DNA of 64,000 bases from Shewanella sp. 10N.286.48.A6 (GCF_002873135.1 NZ_MCVI01000020.1:114740-178739); one strand, 5' to 3'; positions 36,074 to 46,224 are shown, counted from the stretch's first letter. Numbers and translations are program-made. Notes: a model not told the origin generated them from the letters alone.

Positions 36074-36275
36074 GTCTACATCCTTGGTTACTGCATGAGA
36101 GACTAATCTAAGCATAATGCTATTTTTCAGATTAACCGTTCAATCATTATAAAATCCATCTTATAGTTGACTTAACATAGCGCATTTACAGTGCTTTTAT
36201 CAATCATATATATGAATAACTATACAAAAGATTGATCTGTTGTTACTAATATAAGCAGTTAGTAATATATCGACG

Positions 36276-36965
36276 CTATTTGAGGTAATGTTGCTGGGTT
36301 AAATCATCTAACCAGAGAGAGTGTTTTGTCATAACTATTTTAAATAAATCACTTTCTAGATGGATTTTGAGCCATTGTTTTACATTTTTATATGGGCTTT
36401 GCTGGAACCAGAGCTTATTAACATGTGCAAATTGTCTTACAAACGGAAAAATAGCGTAGTCAGCCATCGAGGGTGAGTCTGACAGCAGTTGTTTATTATC
36501 AGACAGCTTTTCTTCTAAAATTTCAATGAATTCACAGGCTTTAATGCGGTAATACTCTTCAGGATACTCAAGGTGTCTATCAGCATACTTGTATTTGTCT
36601 AGCCAAGGTTTAAATTGAAAATCATTCAATTCAATCAGATCAATTGCTGCTTTATCGGTTATAGAGCAGACTAAGCTTACATAAGCACTGTTGCATAAAT
36701 ATTCAGTATCAGCACAAGAATAATGACTTAATACATACTTGAAGATATCAATGCTTTCGTCTAATACTTTAGGACGATTAATTTGCGGATCATTCAGTAC
36801 TAATACTGGTACTGTGCCTTTTGGCGACAGCTTTAGCATTTCTGCAGGTTTATTACGTAACTCAATTTCTCTTAATTCAGGATTTAACGAACTTAAATGC
36901 AAGCCTATACGCGCTCTCATCGCATAAGGGCAGCGCCTGAAGGTATAAAGAATAGCGGAAGACAT
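36276..36965 (-). CDS. Glutathione S-transferase family protein
   Basis: The 229-residue protein has an N-terminal thioredoxin-fold domain (ILYTFRRCPYAMRARIGLHL) with a CPYA motif, Cys12, as in glutaredoxin-2-like and omega-type GSTs. The family block GTVPVLVLND and the DESIDIFKYV site for the glutathione gamma-glutamyl group follow. The C-terminal helical domain includes PSMADYAIFPFVRQFAHVN. Glutathione-dependent reduction is more likely than classic conjugation because of the cysteine. It is a single gene. Confidence 0.88.
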   Translation of the reverse strand: MSSAILYTFRRCPYAMRARIGLHLSSLNPELREIELRNKPAEMLKLSPKGTVPVLVLNDPQINRPKVLDESIDIFKYVLSHYSCADTEYLCNSAYVSLVCSITDKAAIDLIELNDFQFKPWLDKYKYADRHLEYPEEYYRIKACEFIEILEEKLSDNKQLLSDSPSMADYAIFPFVRQFAHVNKLWFQQSPYKNVKQWLKIHLESDLFKIVMTKHSLWLDDLTQQHYLK

Positions 36966-37255
36966 ATATAACTAGACCTTGTTATCGTGAAGTAAACAAT
37001 GAGTGAGCTTATTCTATGTTTTTTATCTGTGGGTGTGTGAACTTTTTGCTTAGGTTGTCGGTTGGTTTTGCGGGTTTGTTGAAACATATGTGTTTACTGA
37101 CACGAACTGAAGACGCTGCATTACGCCTAGCTATGGTTGTGTGATTAAGTTACAATTTCGCGCCATAATTTGAGGTTGATCACTCTTTTGTGCTTATTTG
37201 TCCTTAATCGTTATTAATTGCACTGGAAATTAAGTTCCAGCTAGCGGAGATATTC

Positions 37256-38236
37256 ATGTCACAAGTTGTCGTTTGCGCGTTATATAAGTTTGTTGCTTTA
37301 CCGCATTTTGAATCAATAAAAGCGCCATTATTAGCCCATATGGAGCAACAAGAAATTAAAGGCACTTTATTACTGGCCAGTGAAGGTATTAACGGCACAG
37401 TAGCAGGCTCGCAACAAAGTATTGATAGCCTGTTAGCCTGGTTGGCGTCACAAGATGGCTTAAATGAAATTGTGTATAAATTATCCTTTGACGACAACAT
37501 GCCATTTTACCGCACCAAAGTGAAACTCAAGAAAGAAATTGTCACTATGGGGGTTGAAGGGATTGATCCAAGGGAAGTGGTAGGGACATACGTTAAACCA
37601 AAAGATTGGAACAAACTGATCTCAGATCCTGAGGTGTTATTAGTCGATACCCGTAACGATTATGAAGTACAAATCGGCACCTTCAAAAATGCAGTTAACC
37701 CTGTAACTGAAACCTTCAGAGAGTTTCCTCAATACGTCAAAGAAAACCTCGATCCAACTAAGCACAAAAAAGTCGCCATGTTCTGTACCGGTGGCATTCG
37801 CTGTGAAAAATCCACCGCTTACCTTAAAGAGCAGGGTTTTGATGAGGTGTATCACCTTGAAGGCGGGATTTTAAAATACCTTGAAGAAGTGAACCAAGAG
37901 CAAAGCCTGTGGCAAGGTGAGTGTTTTGTATTTGATAATCGGGTGGCGGTAAATCATGATTTAGATAAAGGTATTTACGATCAATGTAATGCTTGCCGCA
38001 TGCCAATCACACAAGAAGAAATGCAGACCCCAGCTTTTGTTCAAGGCGTCAGTTGTCCACACTGTATCGATAAAATTTCAGATGAGCAGCGTCAACGTTT
38101 TATTGAACGTGAAAGACAGGTTCAACTGGCTAAACAGCGTGGCGAAGCCCATATAGGTAGTGACGTTAAACAAGTTATTCAGCAAAGACGTCAACATAAA
38201 GAAAGCGTGAAGCTAGCCCAAAATGAAGCTAAATAA
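37256..38236 (+). CDS. trhO: tRNA uridine(34) hydroxylase, rhodanese-fold
   Basis: TrhO (formerly YceA) hydroxylates U34 of tRNAs as an oxygen-dependent step toward cmo5U. The 326-residue protein has an N-terminal acylphosphatase-like domain ([16 protein letters not shown]), then a rhodanese domain ([23 protein letters not shown] and [12 protein letters not shown] with catalytic Cys177). A cysteine-rich C-terminal tail follows (CNACRMPI and SCPHC). The ATG follows GCGGAG. Confidence 0.95.
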   Translation: MSQVVVCALYKFVALPHFESIKAPLLAHMEQQEIKGTLLLASEGINGTVAGSQQSIDSLLAWLASQDGLNEIVYKLSFDDNMPFYRTKVKLKKEIVTMGVEGIDPREVVGTYVKPKDWNKLISDPEVLLVDTRNDYEVQIGTFKNAVNPVTETFREFPQYVKENLDPTKHKKVAMFCTGGIRCEKSTAYLKEQGFDEVYHLEGGILKYLEEVNQEQSLWQGECFVFDNRVAVNHDLDKGIYDQCNACRMPITQEEMQTPAFVQGVSCPHCIDKISDEQRQRFIERERQVQLAKQRGEAHIGSDVKQVIQQRRQHKESVKLAQNEAK

Positions 38237-38271
38237 TTAGAGTCACTAAAGGTCGATTAAGCCAGTTAGAT

Positions 38272-38304
38272 GAAAGCATCCATTGTCATGTGGGTGCTTT
38301 TTTG
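38272..38304 (+). terminator. Intrinsic terminator after trhO
   Basis: A ten-base stem with a mismatch (38273-38282 with 38291-38300) and a T run. Confidence 0.75.
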
Positions 38305-38485
38305 TATTGATTTTAGCTTTTTGAGGCCGATGTTATTTTTACTGTGCCTAAACAAGTCATTATTATAAATGAAACAGGTTGCTGGATTTAGCAGCGAAAG
38401 ATTTGTTATTGCTAAAGTGAATAACAAATCTTAATCAGCTTATGTTATTTTTAGCATTGATCTAGAAATATAAAGTTGGAAGTTA

Positions 38486-39850
38486 ATGTTTATTGGTTTT
38501 GATTACGGCAGTGCAAACTGCTCAGTGGGTATCGAGCAAGATGGTCTGGTGACACTTATTCCGATTAATGGTGATAGTTGTTTCTTATCTTCAACCTTAT
38601 ATGCCATGGATAGAGAACTTATCGCTGAAGCTGTTTATCACCGCATTGCGGATGAGTTAAAACCACAATATGGCCACTTGCGTTCATCGCAATTAAGCCG
38701 CGCCAGACAAGTCCGCCATGAGTTGGATATTTACCCAGACGAGCAAGTGGTATTTGTTGGTCCAGAAGCAATTGAAGCCTATTTGGAATTACCCGATGAA
38801 GGTTTTTACGTCCGGTCACCAAAATCATTTTTAGGCGCTAGTGGTTTAAGGGTCGATCAAGTGGCGTTATTTGAAGATATTGTCACCTTAATGATGCTTG
38901 AAGTGATGTCTCGGGCTAAAGCAGTAATTAAAGAGCCGATCACCAAAGCTGTCATTGGCCGACCTGTTAACTTTCAAGGTGTTGGCGGTGAGGAAAGTAA
39001 TCAGCAAGCACAAGCTATTTTAGAAACAGCGGCTAAAAGAGCAGGCTTTGAACAAGTAAGCTTTTTATTTGAACCTATGGCTGCTGCGATGGATTATGAA
39101 GCGTCAATGACGTCCCACAAAACCGTACTAGTGGTTGATGTTGGCGGCGGCACCACCGATTGCTCTATGGTAAAAATGGGCCCAGAGTTACAACATAAAA
39201 CCGATCGTAGTGATGATGTGCTTGGCCATAGTGGTCAGCGTGTTGGCGGTAACGATCTTGATATTGCCGTTGCCATGAACTGTTTTATGCCGCATTTAGG
39301 CCTAGGCTCTACATTAAAAAATAACCTTACAGTACCGCGACAACCATTTTGGAATGGCGTTGCTGTTAATGACATTAGTGCTCAGCGAGAATTTGGCTCT
39401 ATTGCGACGGCTAAATTAATTGACGAACTCATTAAAGATGCCGAGCAACCAGCGCTTCTTAAACGACTTAAATCATTACGCTTGCATCAAATGAGCTATC
39501 AATTTGTTCGTCAAGCAGAGCAGTGCAAAATTGGCCTGTCACAGCAGACAGATTTTGATACAGATTTATCCTTTATTGAAGCGAACTTTGAGATTAATGT
39601 CTTACAGGATGCCTTTGAAGCTGCAGTTCAGCAACCTGTTAGCAAATTAATCACTATTATGAAGCAAGCTGTTGAGTCAGCAAGCGCCGAGCCTGATGTG
39701 GTTTATGTCACTGGCGGCACCGCAAAAAGTCCGGTGATCCACCAATGTATTTCAAGCCAATTTAGTGAAGCAGAAATTATTGTCGGCGACCATTTTGGCA
39801 GTGTAACCAGTGGTTTAGTGCGTTGGGCGGGTAAAGTTTTTCAGCACTAA
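38486..39850 (+). CDS. yegD: Hsp70-family chaperone YegD
   Basis: YegD is an Hsp70-like ATPase without the peptide-binding domain. The 454-residue protein has the actin/Hsp70 phosphate loops FDYGSANCSVG (residues 4-14) and VVDVGGGTTDCSMV near 216, and the adenosine motif YVTGGTAKSP near 409. Length agrees with E. coli YegD (450). The client and role are not known. Confidence 0.92.
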   Translation: MFIGFDYGSANCSVGIEQDGLVTLIPINGDSCFLSSTLYAMDRELIAEAVYHRIADELKPQYGHLRSSQLSRARQVRHELDIYPDEQVVFVGPEAIEAYLELPDEGFYVRSPKSFLGASGLRVDQVALFEDIVTLMMLEVMSRAKAVIKEPITKAVIGRPVNFQGVGGEESNQQAQAILETAAKRAGFEQVSFLFEPMAAAMDYEASMTSHKTVLVVDVGGGTTDCSMVKMGPELQHKTDRSDDVLGHSGQRVGGNDLDIAVAMNCFMPHLGLGSTLKNNLTVPRQPFWNGVAVNDISAQREFGSIATAKLIDELIKDAEQPALLKRLKSLRLHQMSYQFVRQAEQCKIGLSQQTDFDTDLSFIEANFEINVLQDAFEAAVQQPVSKLITIMKQAVESASAEPDVVYVTGGTAKSPVIHQCISSQFSEAEIIVGDHFGSVTSGLVRWAGKVFQH

Positions 39851-39946
39851 TTTTTTTAGCTGTGATTTAACTGTAAGCATTTAAGCATAAGCCAGTTACA
39901 ACAGGTGTTATTAATCGTGTTGTAGCCAGTAAGGATAAACATCAAT

Positions 39947-40450
39947 ATGGTTCGAGCAATGATTCAAAACACGCCGGTAAATAAAATAACTGCAATGGCA
40001 TTAGTGCTAGGGACTAGCTTATTAACCATGAGTTGCAGTGACGATGTTGGCAAGGTGAGTTTAGGGATGTTTACCACCAAAGACATTAAACTTAATAAGA
40101 TGGTTGACCCACTAGTACCTGGGGTAACTTGTCATGTTGCCAGTATCGAAGCGGATTTAAGCTTTTCAGATCCATCCGATTCATCTATTTCATGTCGTCA
40201 AACCGGTGAAATTACCTCGCAAATGATCGACGCTATTGATAAGTCGGCATCAGGTGAGATTGTATTTAAAAAGTCTAAAAGTATTTTCTTTAAAACCATG
40301 AAAATCAGACGTATTTTAGATGCAGAAAATCAAACTCTGATGTATGTGTCTTATTCGACCAAGGAAACATCGGGTAGTTACAAACACAGCTTATCGACGG
40401 TGCCATTATGGGGCACTAAAGCTTATCAACAGCCACAAGCGGCGTACTAG
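39947..40450 (+). CDS. creA: CreA family protein
   Basis: The 167-residue precursor has an N-terminal hydrophobic segment ending in LLTMSC, which could act as a lipobox. The CreA domain follows (CHVASIEADLSFSDPSDSSISCRQTGEI and GEIVFKKSKSIFFKTMKIRRILDAENQTLMYVSYS). CreA is periplasmic and of unknown function; in E. coli it heads creABCD. Here no creBCD genes are present, so the gene is separate from that system. Confidence 0.88.
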   Translation: MVRAMIQNTPVNKITAMALVLGTSLLTMSCSDDVGKVSLGMFTTKDIKLNKMVDPLVPGVTCHVASIEADLSFSDPSDSSISCRQTGEITSQMIDAIDKSASGEIVFKKSKSIFFKTMKIRRILDAENQTLMYVSYSTKETSGSYKHSLSTVPLWGTKAYQQPQAAY

Positions 40451-40492
40451 TTTTTAAGCTAACTCACACGATTATTAGCATGAGGAGGGTAA

Positions 40493-40975
40493 ATGGATTG
40501 TCCTTATTGTAAACAACAGCTTCATGTTGACGCACTAAAGTGTGGCCATTGCTTAGAATATATATCTGATCATATTTGTCCAGATTGCCACAGCAGCTTG
40601 CCTAAAGATGCTGTGGTCTGCCGCCATTGTCATTATCGATTCAGCCAAATTTCAATCAGTGCGACTGAATTAACCATGGCATTTAAAGCCGAATTATTGG
40701 CATCGGTTTTATTTCGATTTAGATTGTTGCCCCAAGAAATTGAAACTGATGTGGATAAAATTTGCATTAATGCACCGGGGCTATTTCGTTTATGGAATAA
40801 CACCGATGAAGTACCGTGGAATAAAGTCGCCGGATTTAATTATCGCAGCGGCATTATTTGGGATCGCATCGAAATTGAAACCCGCGGTCAAAAGCCCAGT
40901 GTCATTTTGGGCTTGTCAAAGCAAAATAGTGAGCAGTTACGAAAATTACTGCAATCTATTGTGAATGCTAATTAA
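40493..40975 (+). CDS. Zinc-ribbon protein of unknown function
   Basis: The 160-residue protein starts with two zinc-ribbon knuckle pairs (CPYC...CGHC and CPDC...CRHC, about residues 3-21 and 29-48). A C-terminal domain of about 100 residues follows, rich in beta strands (VPWNKVAGFNYRSGIIWDRIEIETRG), perhaps a PH-like fold. GGAGGG lies before the ATG. It lies nine bases upstream of the deaminase gene, so the two are probably cotranscribed. Confidence 0.75.
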   Translation: MDCPYCKQQLHVDALKCGHCLEYISDHICPDCHSSLPKDAVVCRHCHYRFSQISISATELTMAFKAELLASVLFRFRLLPQEIETDVDKICINAPGLFRLWNNTDEVPWNKVAGFNYRSGIIWDRIEIETRGQKPSVILGLSKQNSEQLRKLLQSIVNAN

Positions 40976-40984
40976 ATAATCTAG

Positions 40985-41416
40985 ATGGATTACGATAAAA
41001 AATTTATGCTTCAAGCATTAAAGCTATCTCAGTCAGCTTTGCCTCAATGCCAGCCCAATCCGCCTGTGGGCTGCGTTCTTGTTCGCGATGAACAAGTTAT
41101 TTCTCAAGGTTACACCCAAAAGATCGGTGGTAACCATGCTGAAATAGAAGCGCTAAATGCGTGTGTTGGTGATTTGAGCACAGTGACAGCCTACGTAACC
41201 CTAGAACCTTGCTCATTTGTTGGTAGAACTCCGGCTTGTGCTTCTGCTTTAGTTAAATCAGGTATAAAAAGAGTAGTCGTCGCATGTTTAGATCCTGACC
41301 CAAGGAATAGTGGAAAGGGTATCCAGATGCTGATGAATAAACGAATAGAAGTAGATATTGGTGTCGCTTCTAAAGAAGTAAGTGAGTTTTTAAAACCTTA
41401 TCTTGGAAGGTCATAA
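40985..41416 (+). CDS. Stand-alone RibD-type deaminase domain protein
   Basis: The 143-residue protein is a zinc deaminase of the RibD N-terminal type. It has NPPVGCVLVRDEQ, the catalytic HAEIEAL near residue 55, and the zinc motif PCSFVGRTPAC near 77. RibD proteins normally carry a C-terminal reductase domain, which is missing here. The normal ribD is likely elsewhere. The substrate could be the riboflavin pyrimidine intermediate or a different aminopyrimidine. Confidence 0.8.
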   Translation: MDYDKKFMLQALKLSQSALPQCQPNPPVGCVLVRDEQVISQGYTQKIGGNHAEIEALNACVGDLSTVTAYVTLEPCSFVGRTPACASALVKSGIKRVVVACLDPDPRNSGKGIQMLMNKRIEVDIGVASKEVSEFLKPYLGRS

Positions 41417-41492
41417 TTCATTTATGAGAATCTAATATTTTAGACTTTAGCTATATGTGGTTATGTATATACAGCACACATATGACCCTCAT

Positions 41493-41521
41493 GACAGTCA
41501 ATGGGTTAGCCATTGACTGTC
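41493..41521. repeat. Perfect 12-bp inverted repeat between convergent genes
   Basis: Arms 41493-41504 and 41510-41521 are perfectly complementary around a five-base loop. Neither side has a T run, so it is not a canonical intrinsic terminator. It may protect transcript ends. Confidence 0.7.
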
Positions 41522-41549
41522 GCGTTACAAATATAAAAGTCATTGCTCG

Positions 41550-43031
41550 TTAAACAATAGGCTCAAGCACATTGTTATTTGCTGTATCGTGTTGTTCAGC
41601 TTTCCGCAGCATAACCGCAATCAGTTTTGAACACAGTAGAGCGACACCAATCATCACGACCGCCATGATAGTTAACATTTGAAAGTAGTCACCATACATG
41701 TTTTGAGCGATGTCTTGGGTCAAGACTTGTCCTTTTTCAAGGGCGATATGGGTCGATAGTACCGCGCCCACAATCCCACTTAATGCGATTGCCACTGAAA
41801 ATAGGCTGACTGAAAAGTTTTCAATATGTGCAGGGGCAACCGATAAAATAAATGCAACAACCATTGAGCCGACAATCACTTCAGCAAGTGCTTGGAAAAA
41901 GTGCACAGCAAAAAAGACTTCCGGTCTAATGGTGACATCTGGGCCGATGGTTGAGATGAAATAGGTTAATATCCCAAATGCGATAGCTGTCATCACAAAC
42001 GCAACAGACACCTTGGTCGCTGTAGAAAGATTGATGCCTTTCTTCTCTAAGGCAGCAAAAGCCATGGCGACCACAGGACCGCCCACCATACACCATAGCG
42101 GGTTCATTGCCATTGCCGCTTCTGGCTGCAGGGGGATAAAGCCAAACAAATTACCGTTAAGGGTGTTAATGGCGACAATATTCATTGAAGTCATCATTTG
42201 ACCGTAATACACGAAAAAGCAGGTGGTCAAAAAAGTGGCAATCAAAATGGTGCCCATTCTGAGTTTTTGAGCAGGACCAACCTGAAACATCAATGTAATG
42301 AAGTAACCGATTGCCAACAAGCCAATGGCATAAACGATATTTTGGCCAATATCCATATTTGAGAACATGAAAAACACTAGGCCAACCATGGCGAAAGAAA
42401 TAACAGCAAAGCCAAACCAGGCTTTAATTGATAGTGATTTTTGATCGATAGGTTTTCCTAAAGCTGAAAAAGGCTTTTTGAGCACCACAAGAACGAATAG
42501 GGCAACAGCTGCCAATATGGCAGAAAGCATGAAACCGCCAGTAAAACCAATATACAGAATTAACATCGGGAACAAATACTGCCCAGCAAAGGCGCCAATA
42601 TTATTGACCGAGTAATTGATTGGGAAACCTTGTTCAAACTCTTTTTGAGAGTTAAATGTTCTTCTATAAAGGCTTGGGTAAGATGGCGACATTAACCCGC
42701 GGCCATAACTAGCGAGTGCTATACCAGCCATTGCGGTAGGGACATGTAATGAGGATGCGCCCACGACCAGTAGAATATAACCGGTAACAAATGCAGCATA
42801 ACTAATGGTGAGTGAGCGATAAGCACCGAGTAATTTATCGGCGATAAAACCGCCTGCAATAGCAAATAATGGCCCGATAGCGGCGAATGCGCCGACAACC
42901 ATCATGGTCTCGGATTCACCGTAATTGAGTTCTTCTAGAAAAAAGCGCGTAAGGCTGACGAGCACGCCATAAAAAGATAAGCCAAAAAGCATTTGGCAGA
43001 CCATCATCGACTTGTTGAGTTTATTCCACAT
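41550..43031 (-). CDS. POT/PTR-family major facilitator, probable peptide transporter
   Basis: The 493-residue protein has twelve or more transmembrane segments and the proton-oligopeptide features. These are an early FYGVLVSLTRFFLEELNYGE, GGFIADKLLGAYRSLTIS in the first loop, and the PTR2 motif region FPINYSVNNIGAFAGQYLFP near residue 150. It probably imports di- or tripeptides with protons. The 398-base gap upstream (43032-43429) has no gene. A short hairpin near 43183-43202 lies in it and could mark the leader. Confidence 0.82.
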   Translation of the reverse strand: MWNKLNKSMMVCQMLFGLSFYGVLVSLTRFFLEELNYGESETMMVVGAFAAIGPLFAIAGGFIADKLLGAYRSLTISYAAFVTGYILLVVGASSLHVPTAMAGIALASYGRGLMSPSYPSLYRRTFNSQKEFEQGFPINYSVNNIGAFAGQYLFPMLILYIGFTGGFMLSAILAAVALFVLVVLKKPFSALGKPIDQKSLSIKAWFGFAVISFAMVGLVFFMFSNMDIGQNIVYAIGLLAIGYFITLMFQVGPAQKLRMGTILIATFLTTCFFVYYGQMMTSMNIVAINTLNGNLFGFIPLQPEAAMAMNPLWCMVGGPVVAMAFAALEKKGINLSTATKVSVAFVMTAIAFGILTYFISTIGPDVTIRPEVFFAVHFFQALAEVIVGSMVVAFILSVAPAHIENFSVSLFSVAIALSGIVGAVLSTHIALEKGQVLTQDIAQNMYGDYFQMLTIMAVVMIGVALLCSKLIAVMLRKAEQHDTANNNVLEPIV

Positions 43032-43429
43032 TTTTTAGGCCCTGATATTTGTATGTCGCTAACGACAATTGCCCACGAGCACTGTGACTCATGAGAGAAA
43101 GGTCGTTGTTCACACCTTGATTGCAGCAAGGGAATTGAGGGAAATTAGCAATTGTTTGATGAACTTCTGAATCGCTTATGTAGGACGCGACCCTACAAAA
43201 AGGGCTAAGGATTTTGATGCTGACGATCCAAAGTGATTGGCTTAAAATAGCGTATAGGTTGATTAATTCAGCAGTGACGCCATGGGGGCATTATAAAACA
43301 GTCACATAAGCTATTTTCATTGAGATATTTACTGACGATAAATCAGCTTGATGCCATAAAGCCGCACAGCACAGAGCACCTAGGGTATTGAAGCAAGCTT
43401 AGATATTTGTTTGATTAAATTATTAGGCT

Positions 43430-44146
43430 TTACACGTCTGGATGATTTTTCAGCGCATTTTGAACCAGTAAGTAGGCGCGCCAGTAATTAAATATGCCGC
43501 CTAATAAAAATAGGATACTGCCCAGCATATATTGCCAAGCAAGAAAGTTGAGAATAAGCAGGTGATCATTTGGCGATTCAAAAGCCCACAGATAAGGGAT
43601 AGAGGCCATACCATAGAGAACTGAGCCGACAATAAAGCTGATTGCTGTTAGGTTCATCAATTGCAGTAATTGCACCGATTCAGCCTTGATAATCAGTAAC
43701 ACATTGGCTGCAGCGCCAAGCACAAACAATGTACTGCCAATGATAAACAACCAAGTGCCGAGGATCAGATCATCAACCGCAGGGAAATAAGATATTCGGC
43801 CAAAAACAAAACATAGGGTACCCAGCAGATAACTGATACCTGCAAAATATTCTAATTTTAAATCAATCCCGTGGGATGGCTGGCTTTTCCAATGTCGCCT
43901 GATCTCAGCCATATCGTGAACATTAACCGCTAAGTAAATCAGTGAAGCGGCAAGAAAAAACCAACCGCCAATATGGGCATATTCAGCCCGACTTGGGAAA
44001 AAAAAGAAACTGCCAATAACAAAAAGAATACCGCCGACTTTATAAGCAATTGCGTTGATGGTTTCCCAGCGAAATTGTGCTCTAAGTTCTTTCTTATTTG
44101 CAGTTAAATTAAGAATACGTCGACGATTTGAAAATATATGCGGCAT
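43430..44146 (-). CDS. Membrane protein with three YrhK-like repeats
   Basis: The 238-residue protein contains three repeated units. Each has two hydrophobic helices with a short polar loop (AYKVGGILFVIGSFFFFP near residue 31, FAGISYLLGTLCFVFGRISYFP near 102, AISFIVGSVLYGMASIPYLW near 170). The V/L-G-(S/T)-x-x-F pattern resembles the YrhK domain. Six membrane segments are likely. Function is unknown. The 328-base gap on its 5' side (44147-44453) shows no clear gene. Confidence 0.7.
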   Translation of the reverse strand: MPHIFSNRRRILNLTANKKELRAQFRWETINAIAYKVGGILFVIGSFFFFPSRAEYAHIGGWFFLAASLIYLAVNVHDMAEIRRHWKSQPSHGIDLKLEYFAGISYLLGTLCFVFGRISYFPAVDDLILGTWLFIIGSTLFVLGAAANVLLIIKAESVQLLQLMNLTAISFIVGSVLYGMASIPYLWAFESPNDHLLILNFLAWQYMLGSILFLLGGIFNYWRAYLLVQNALKNHPDV

Positions 44147-44453
44147 GTAAGTTTTGTCTCGGTTCTGGGGGGAAGAGGTTTCTTAAGTTAGTTTTGCTCA
44201 TAATCTACAAGTACATCAATAAATGTGTTTTACTGACGTTTGTTTAACCTAGGTGCCTAAGCGTCTAAATTAACACTTCGATTTAAAAATTCTGCTACAA
44301 CTGCCAAAGGATGATAAACCACAGCTGTGAATAAGTGAAATATTCAACTCCACATCAGCCTAATTATAATCGCTAGTTACATTTATTGTTAAAACGAGTT
44401 GTCGCGACAAGAGTTGGCGGTTTGGATACAAGAAACCCTTGATAAATGGATAA

Positions 44454-44819
44454 AACTGGATTGATGTTCGTATTATGCACAATCAAGGTGTCCTAGCAGA
44501 GGATGATTGGCACTTAATCGCTTGGAGTAATGCCTTAACTTATAGTCCAATATTTTCAGAAAATATAGTAGATAAATTTTCGCAAATTAGTAGTGAAACC
44601 TTTCTAATCATCGGCACTAGGGATAGAACAGGCCCTGGCCGAGGTTGGTTAAAAAAAGGTGTTAATAGAAAGCTTGGAGATGACCAAAACCTTGGCAAAC
44701 AAGCTCAGGTAATGATTAAAGGTTCAAGCCTTATTGAGTTGGAAGGTTTAGGTCACATGCCACAATATGAAGATTATGATGCTTTTCATGCGGCATTTAC
44801 TCAGGTGATTGATGAATAG
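44454..44819 (+). pseudogene. C-terminal remnant of an alpha/beta hydrolase
   Basis: The open frame from 44454 corresponds to the C-terminal third of an alpha/beta hydrolase. It contains FLIIGTRDRTGPGRGWLKKG, where the catalytic-Asp strand lies, and ELEGLGHMPQYEDYDAFHAAF with the catalytic-His region. The N-terminal portion with the nucleophile elbow (GxSxG) is missing and a stop lies just upstream. No SD precedes the internal ATG at 44475. I call it a truncated relic; a short expressed peptide cannot be ruled out. Confidence 0.7.
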
Positions 44820-44869
44820 TTTACTTTGTTAATTAGGGTGACTTATCTATTTTAGCCATTCAAAACATT

Positions 44870-44905
44870 AAAAAGGCCGAACATATTACACTGTTCGGCC
44901 TTTTT
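44870..44905. terminator. Bidirectional terminator, hydrolase remnant / metC
   Basis: A 13-base stem (44870-44882 with 44893-44905) bounded by A and T runs, so it can serve both strands. It lies before the end of metC. Confidence 0.88.
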
Positions 44906-44947
44906 ATTATCGATTATTTGTGTTGTTGATAAGCTCTAAATCAGGGC

Positions 44948-46144
44948 TTAGCGCTTAGATTCAACCTCGTTATAACGCTCAAATGCTGCGGTTAAGTCGG
45001 CTATAAGATCATCGGGATCTTCAAGGCCAATATGTAGGCGAATAAGCGGCTTGCTGGTGTCCCATGTGGTGGCAGTTCTAATTTTATCAATGCCAAAGAC
45101 ACCGAGAATTAAACTTTCATAACCACCCCAAGAAAAGCCCATTTTGAAATGACGCATGTTTTCTACAAAAGCGGTCACAGAGGCTAAGTTGCCTTGTTTG
45201 AGTACGAATGAGAATAAGCCATTACCGCCACTGAAATCTCGCTGGTAAAACTCATGGCCCGGACAAGTTTCAAACCCAGGGTGGCGCAAGTGATCCACTT
45301 CAGGTCTGGTGGCTAACCAATTAGCGACCTTTAAGGCATTTTTGTCATGTTGGGCCATTCTGACGCCTAAGGTGCGTAAACCTCTTGCGGCAAGATAAAC
45401 ATCATCTGGTGAAGTGGTTTGACCCATGATGTAACTGTTTTCACGCAGTTGTTCCCAGCAGGCTTCATTAGCGGTTGCTGTGCCCATCATCACATCAGAG
45501 TGACCAACAATGTATTTAGTGGCAGCTTGAATTGAAATATCAACGCCCATCTCAAATGGACGACAATTGATAGGCGAAGCCCAAGTGTTATCGAGCATGA
45601 CGACCATATCATGTTCGTGTGCGATACGACTTAAAGTGGGAACATCTTGAATTTCCATGGTGATAGAGCCTGGTGATTCAAGGAATAACACCTTGGTGTT
45701 GGGTTTAATCAGCGCTTTAATCCCTTCACCAATTAACGGATCGTAATAGGTGGTTTCAATGCCAAAGCCAGCTAACAGCTTATTACATAAATCGCGGGTG
45801 GGTTCGTAAGCATTATCAACCATTAATAAATGGTCACCACTTTTTAAAAATGACAGTAACGCGCTGCTTATTGCTCCCGCACCTGACGGATACAAGGCGG
45901 TACCTACGCCACCTTCAAGTTCACTGATGGCTTGCTGAAATGAAAAATGCGTTGGGGTGCCACGGCGACCATAAAACATTTCGCCATTGGTTTTATTTTT
46001 AATGGCAAAACGCATGTCATCCATGGTGTCAAACACTACGGTTGAGGCGCGAAACACCGGTGGGTTAATAATCCCTTTGGTGTATTTTTTGTCTCTGCCG
46101 ACACTGGCGATTTGCGTGGCTAATTTGTCTTGCTGATTGCTCAT
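44948..46144 (-). CDS. metC: Cystathionine beta-lyase
   Basis: MetC splits cystathionine to homocysteine, pyruvate and ammonia in methionine synthesis, using PLP. The 398-residue protein has MFYGRRGTPTHFSFQQA near residue 53, MLDNTWASPINCRPFEMGVDISIQAATKYIVGHSDVMMG with the PLP lysine near 208, and FSWGGYESL. I chose the ATG whose first base is 46144 (SNQQDKLATQ); an in-frame GTG seven codons earlier is weaker. It ends at a shared terminator. Confidence 0.95.
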   Translation of the reverse strand: MSNQQDKLATQIASVGRDKKYTKGIINPPVFRASTVVFDTMDDMRFAIKNKTNGEMFYGRRGTPTHFSFQQAISELEGGVGTALYPSGAGAISSALLSFLKSGDHLLMVDNAYEPTRDLCNKLLAGFGIETTYYDPLIGEGIKALIKPNTKVLFLESPGSITMEIQDVPTLSRIAHEHDMVVMLDNTWASPINCRPFEMGVDISIQAATKYIVGHSDVMMGTATANEACWEQLRENSYIMGQTTSPDDVYLAARGLRTLGVRMAQHDKNALKVANWLATRPEVDHLRHPGFETCPGHEFYQRDFSGGNGLFSFVLKQGNLASVTAFVENMRHFKMGFSWGGYESLILGVFGIDKIRTATTWDTSKPLIRLHIGLEDPDDLIADLTAAFERYNEVESKR

Positions 46145-46224
46145 AGATTCATTCCCAACTGGCACAACGGATGTTATGAATTATTGTTTTAGCCATCCTA
46201 ACATCTATACGGCTAAAATAAAGG

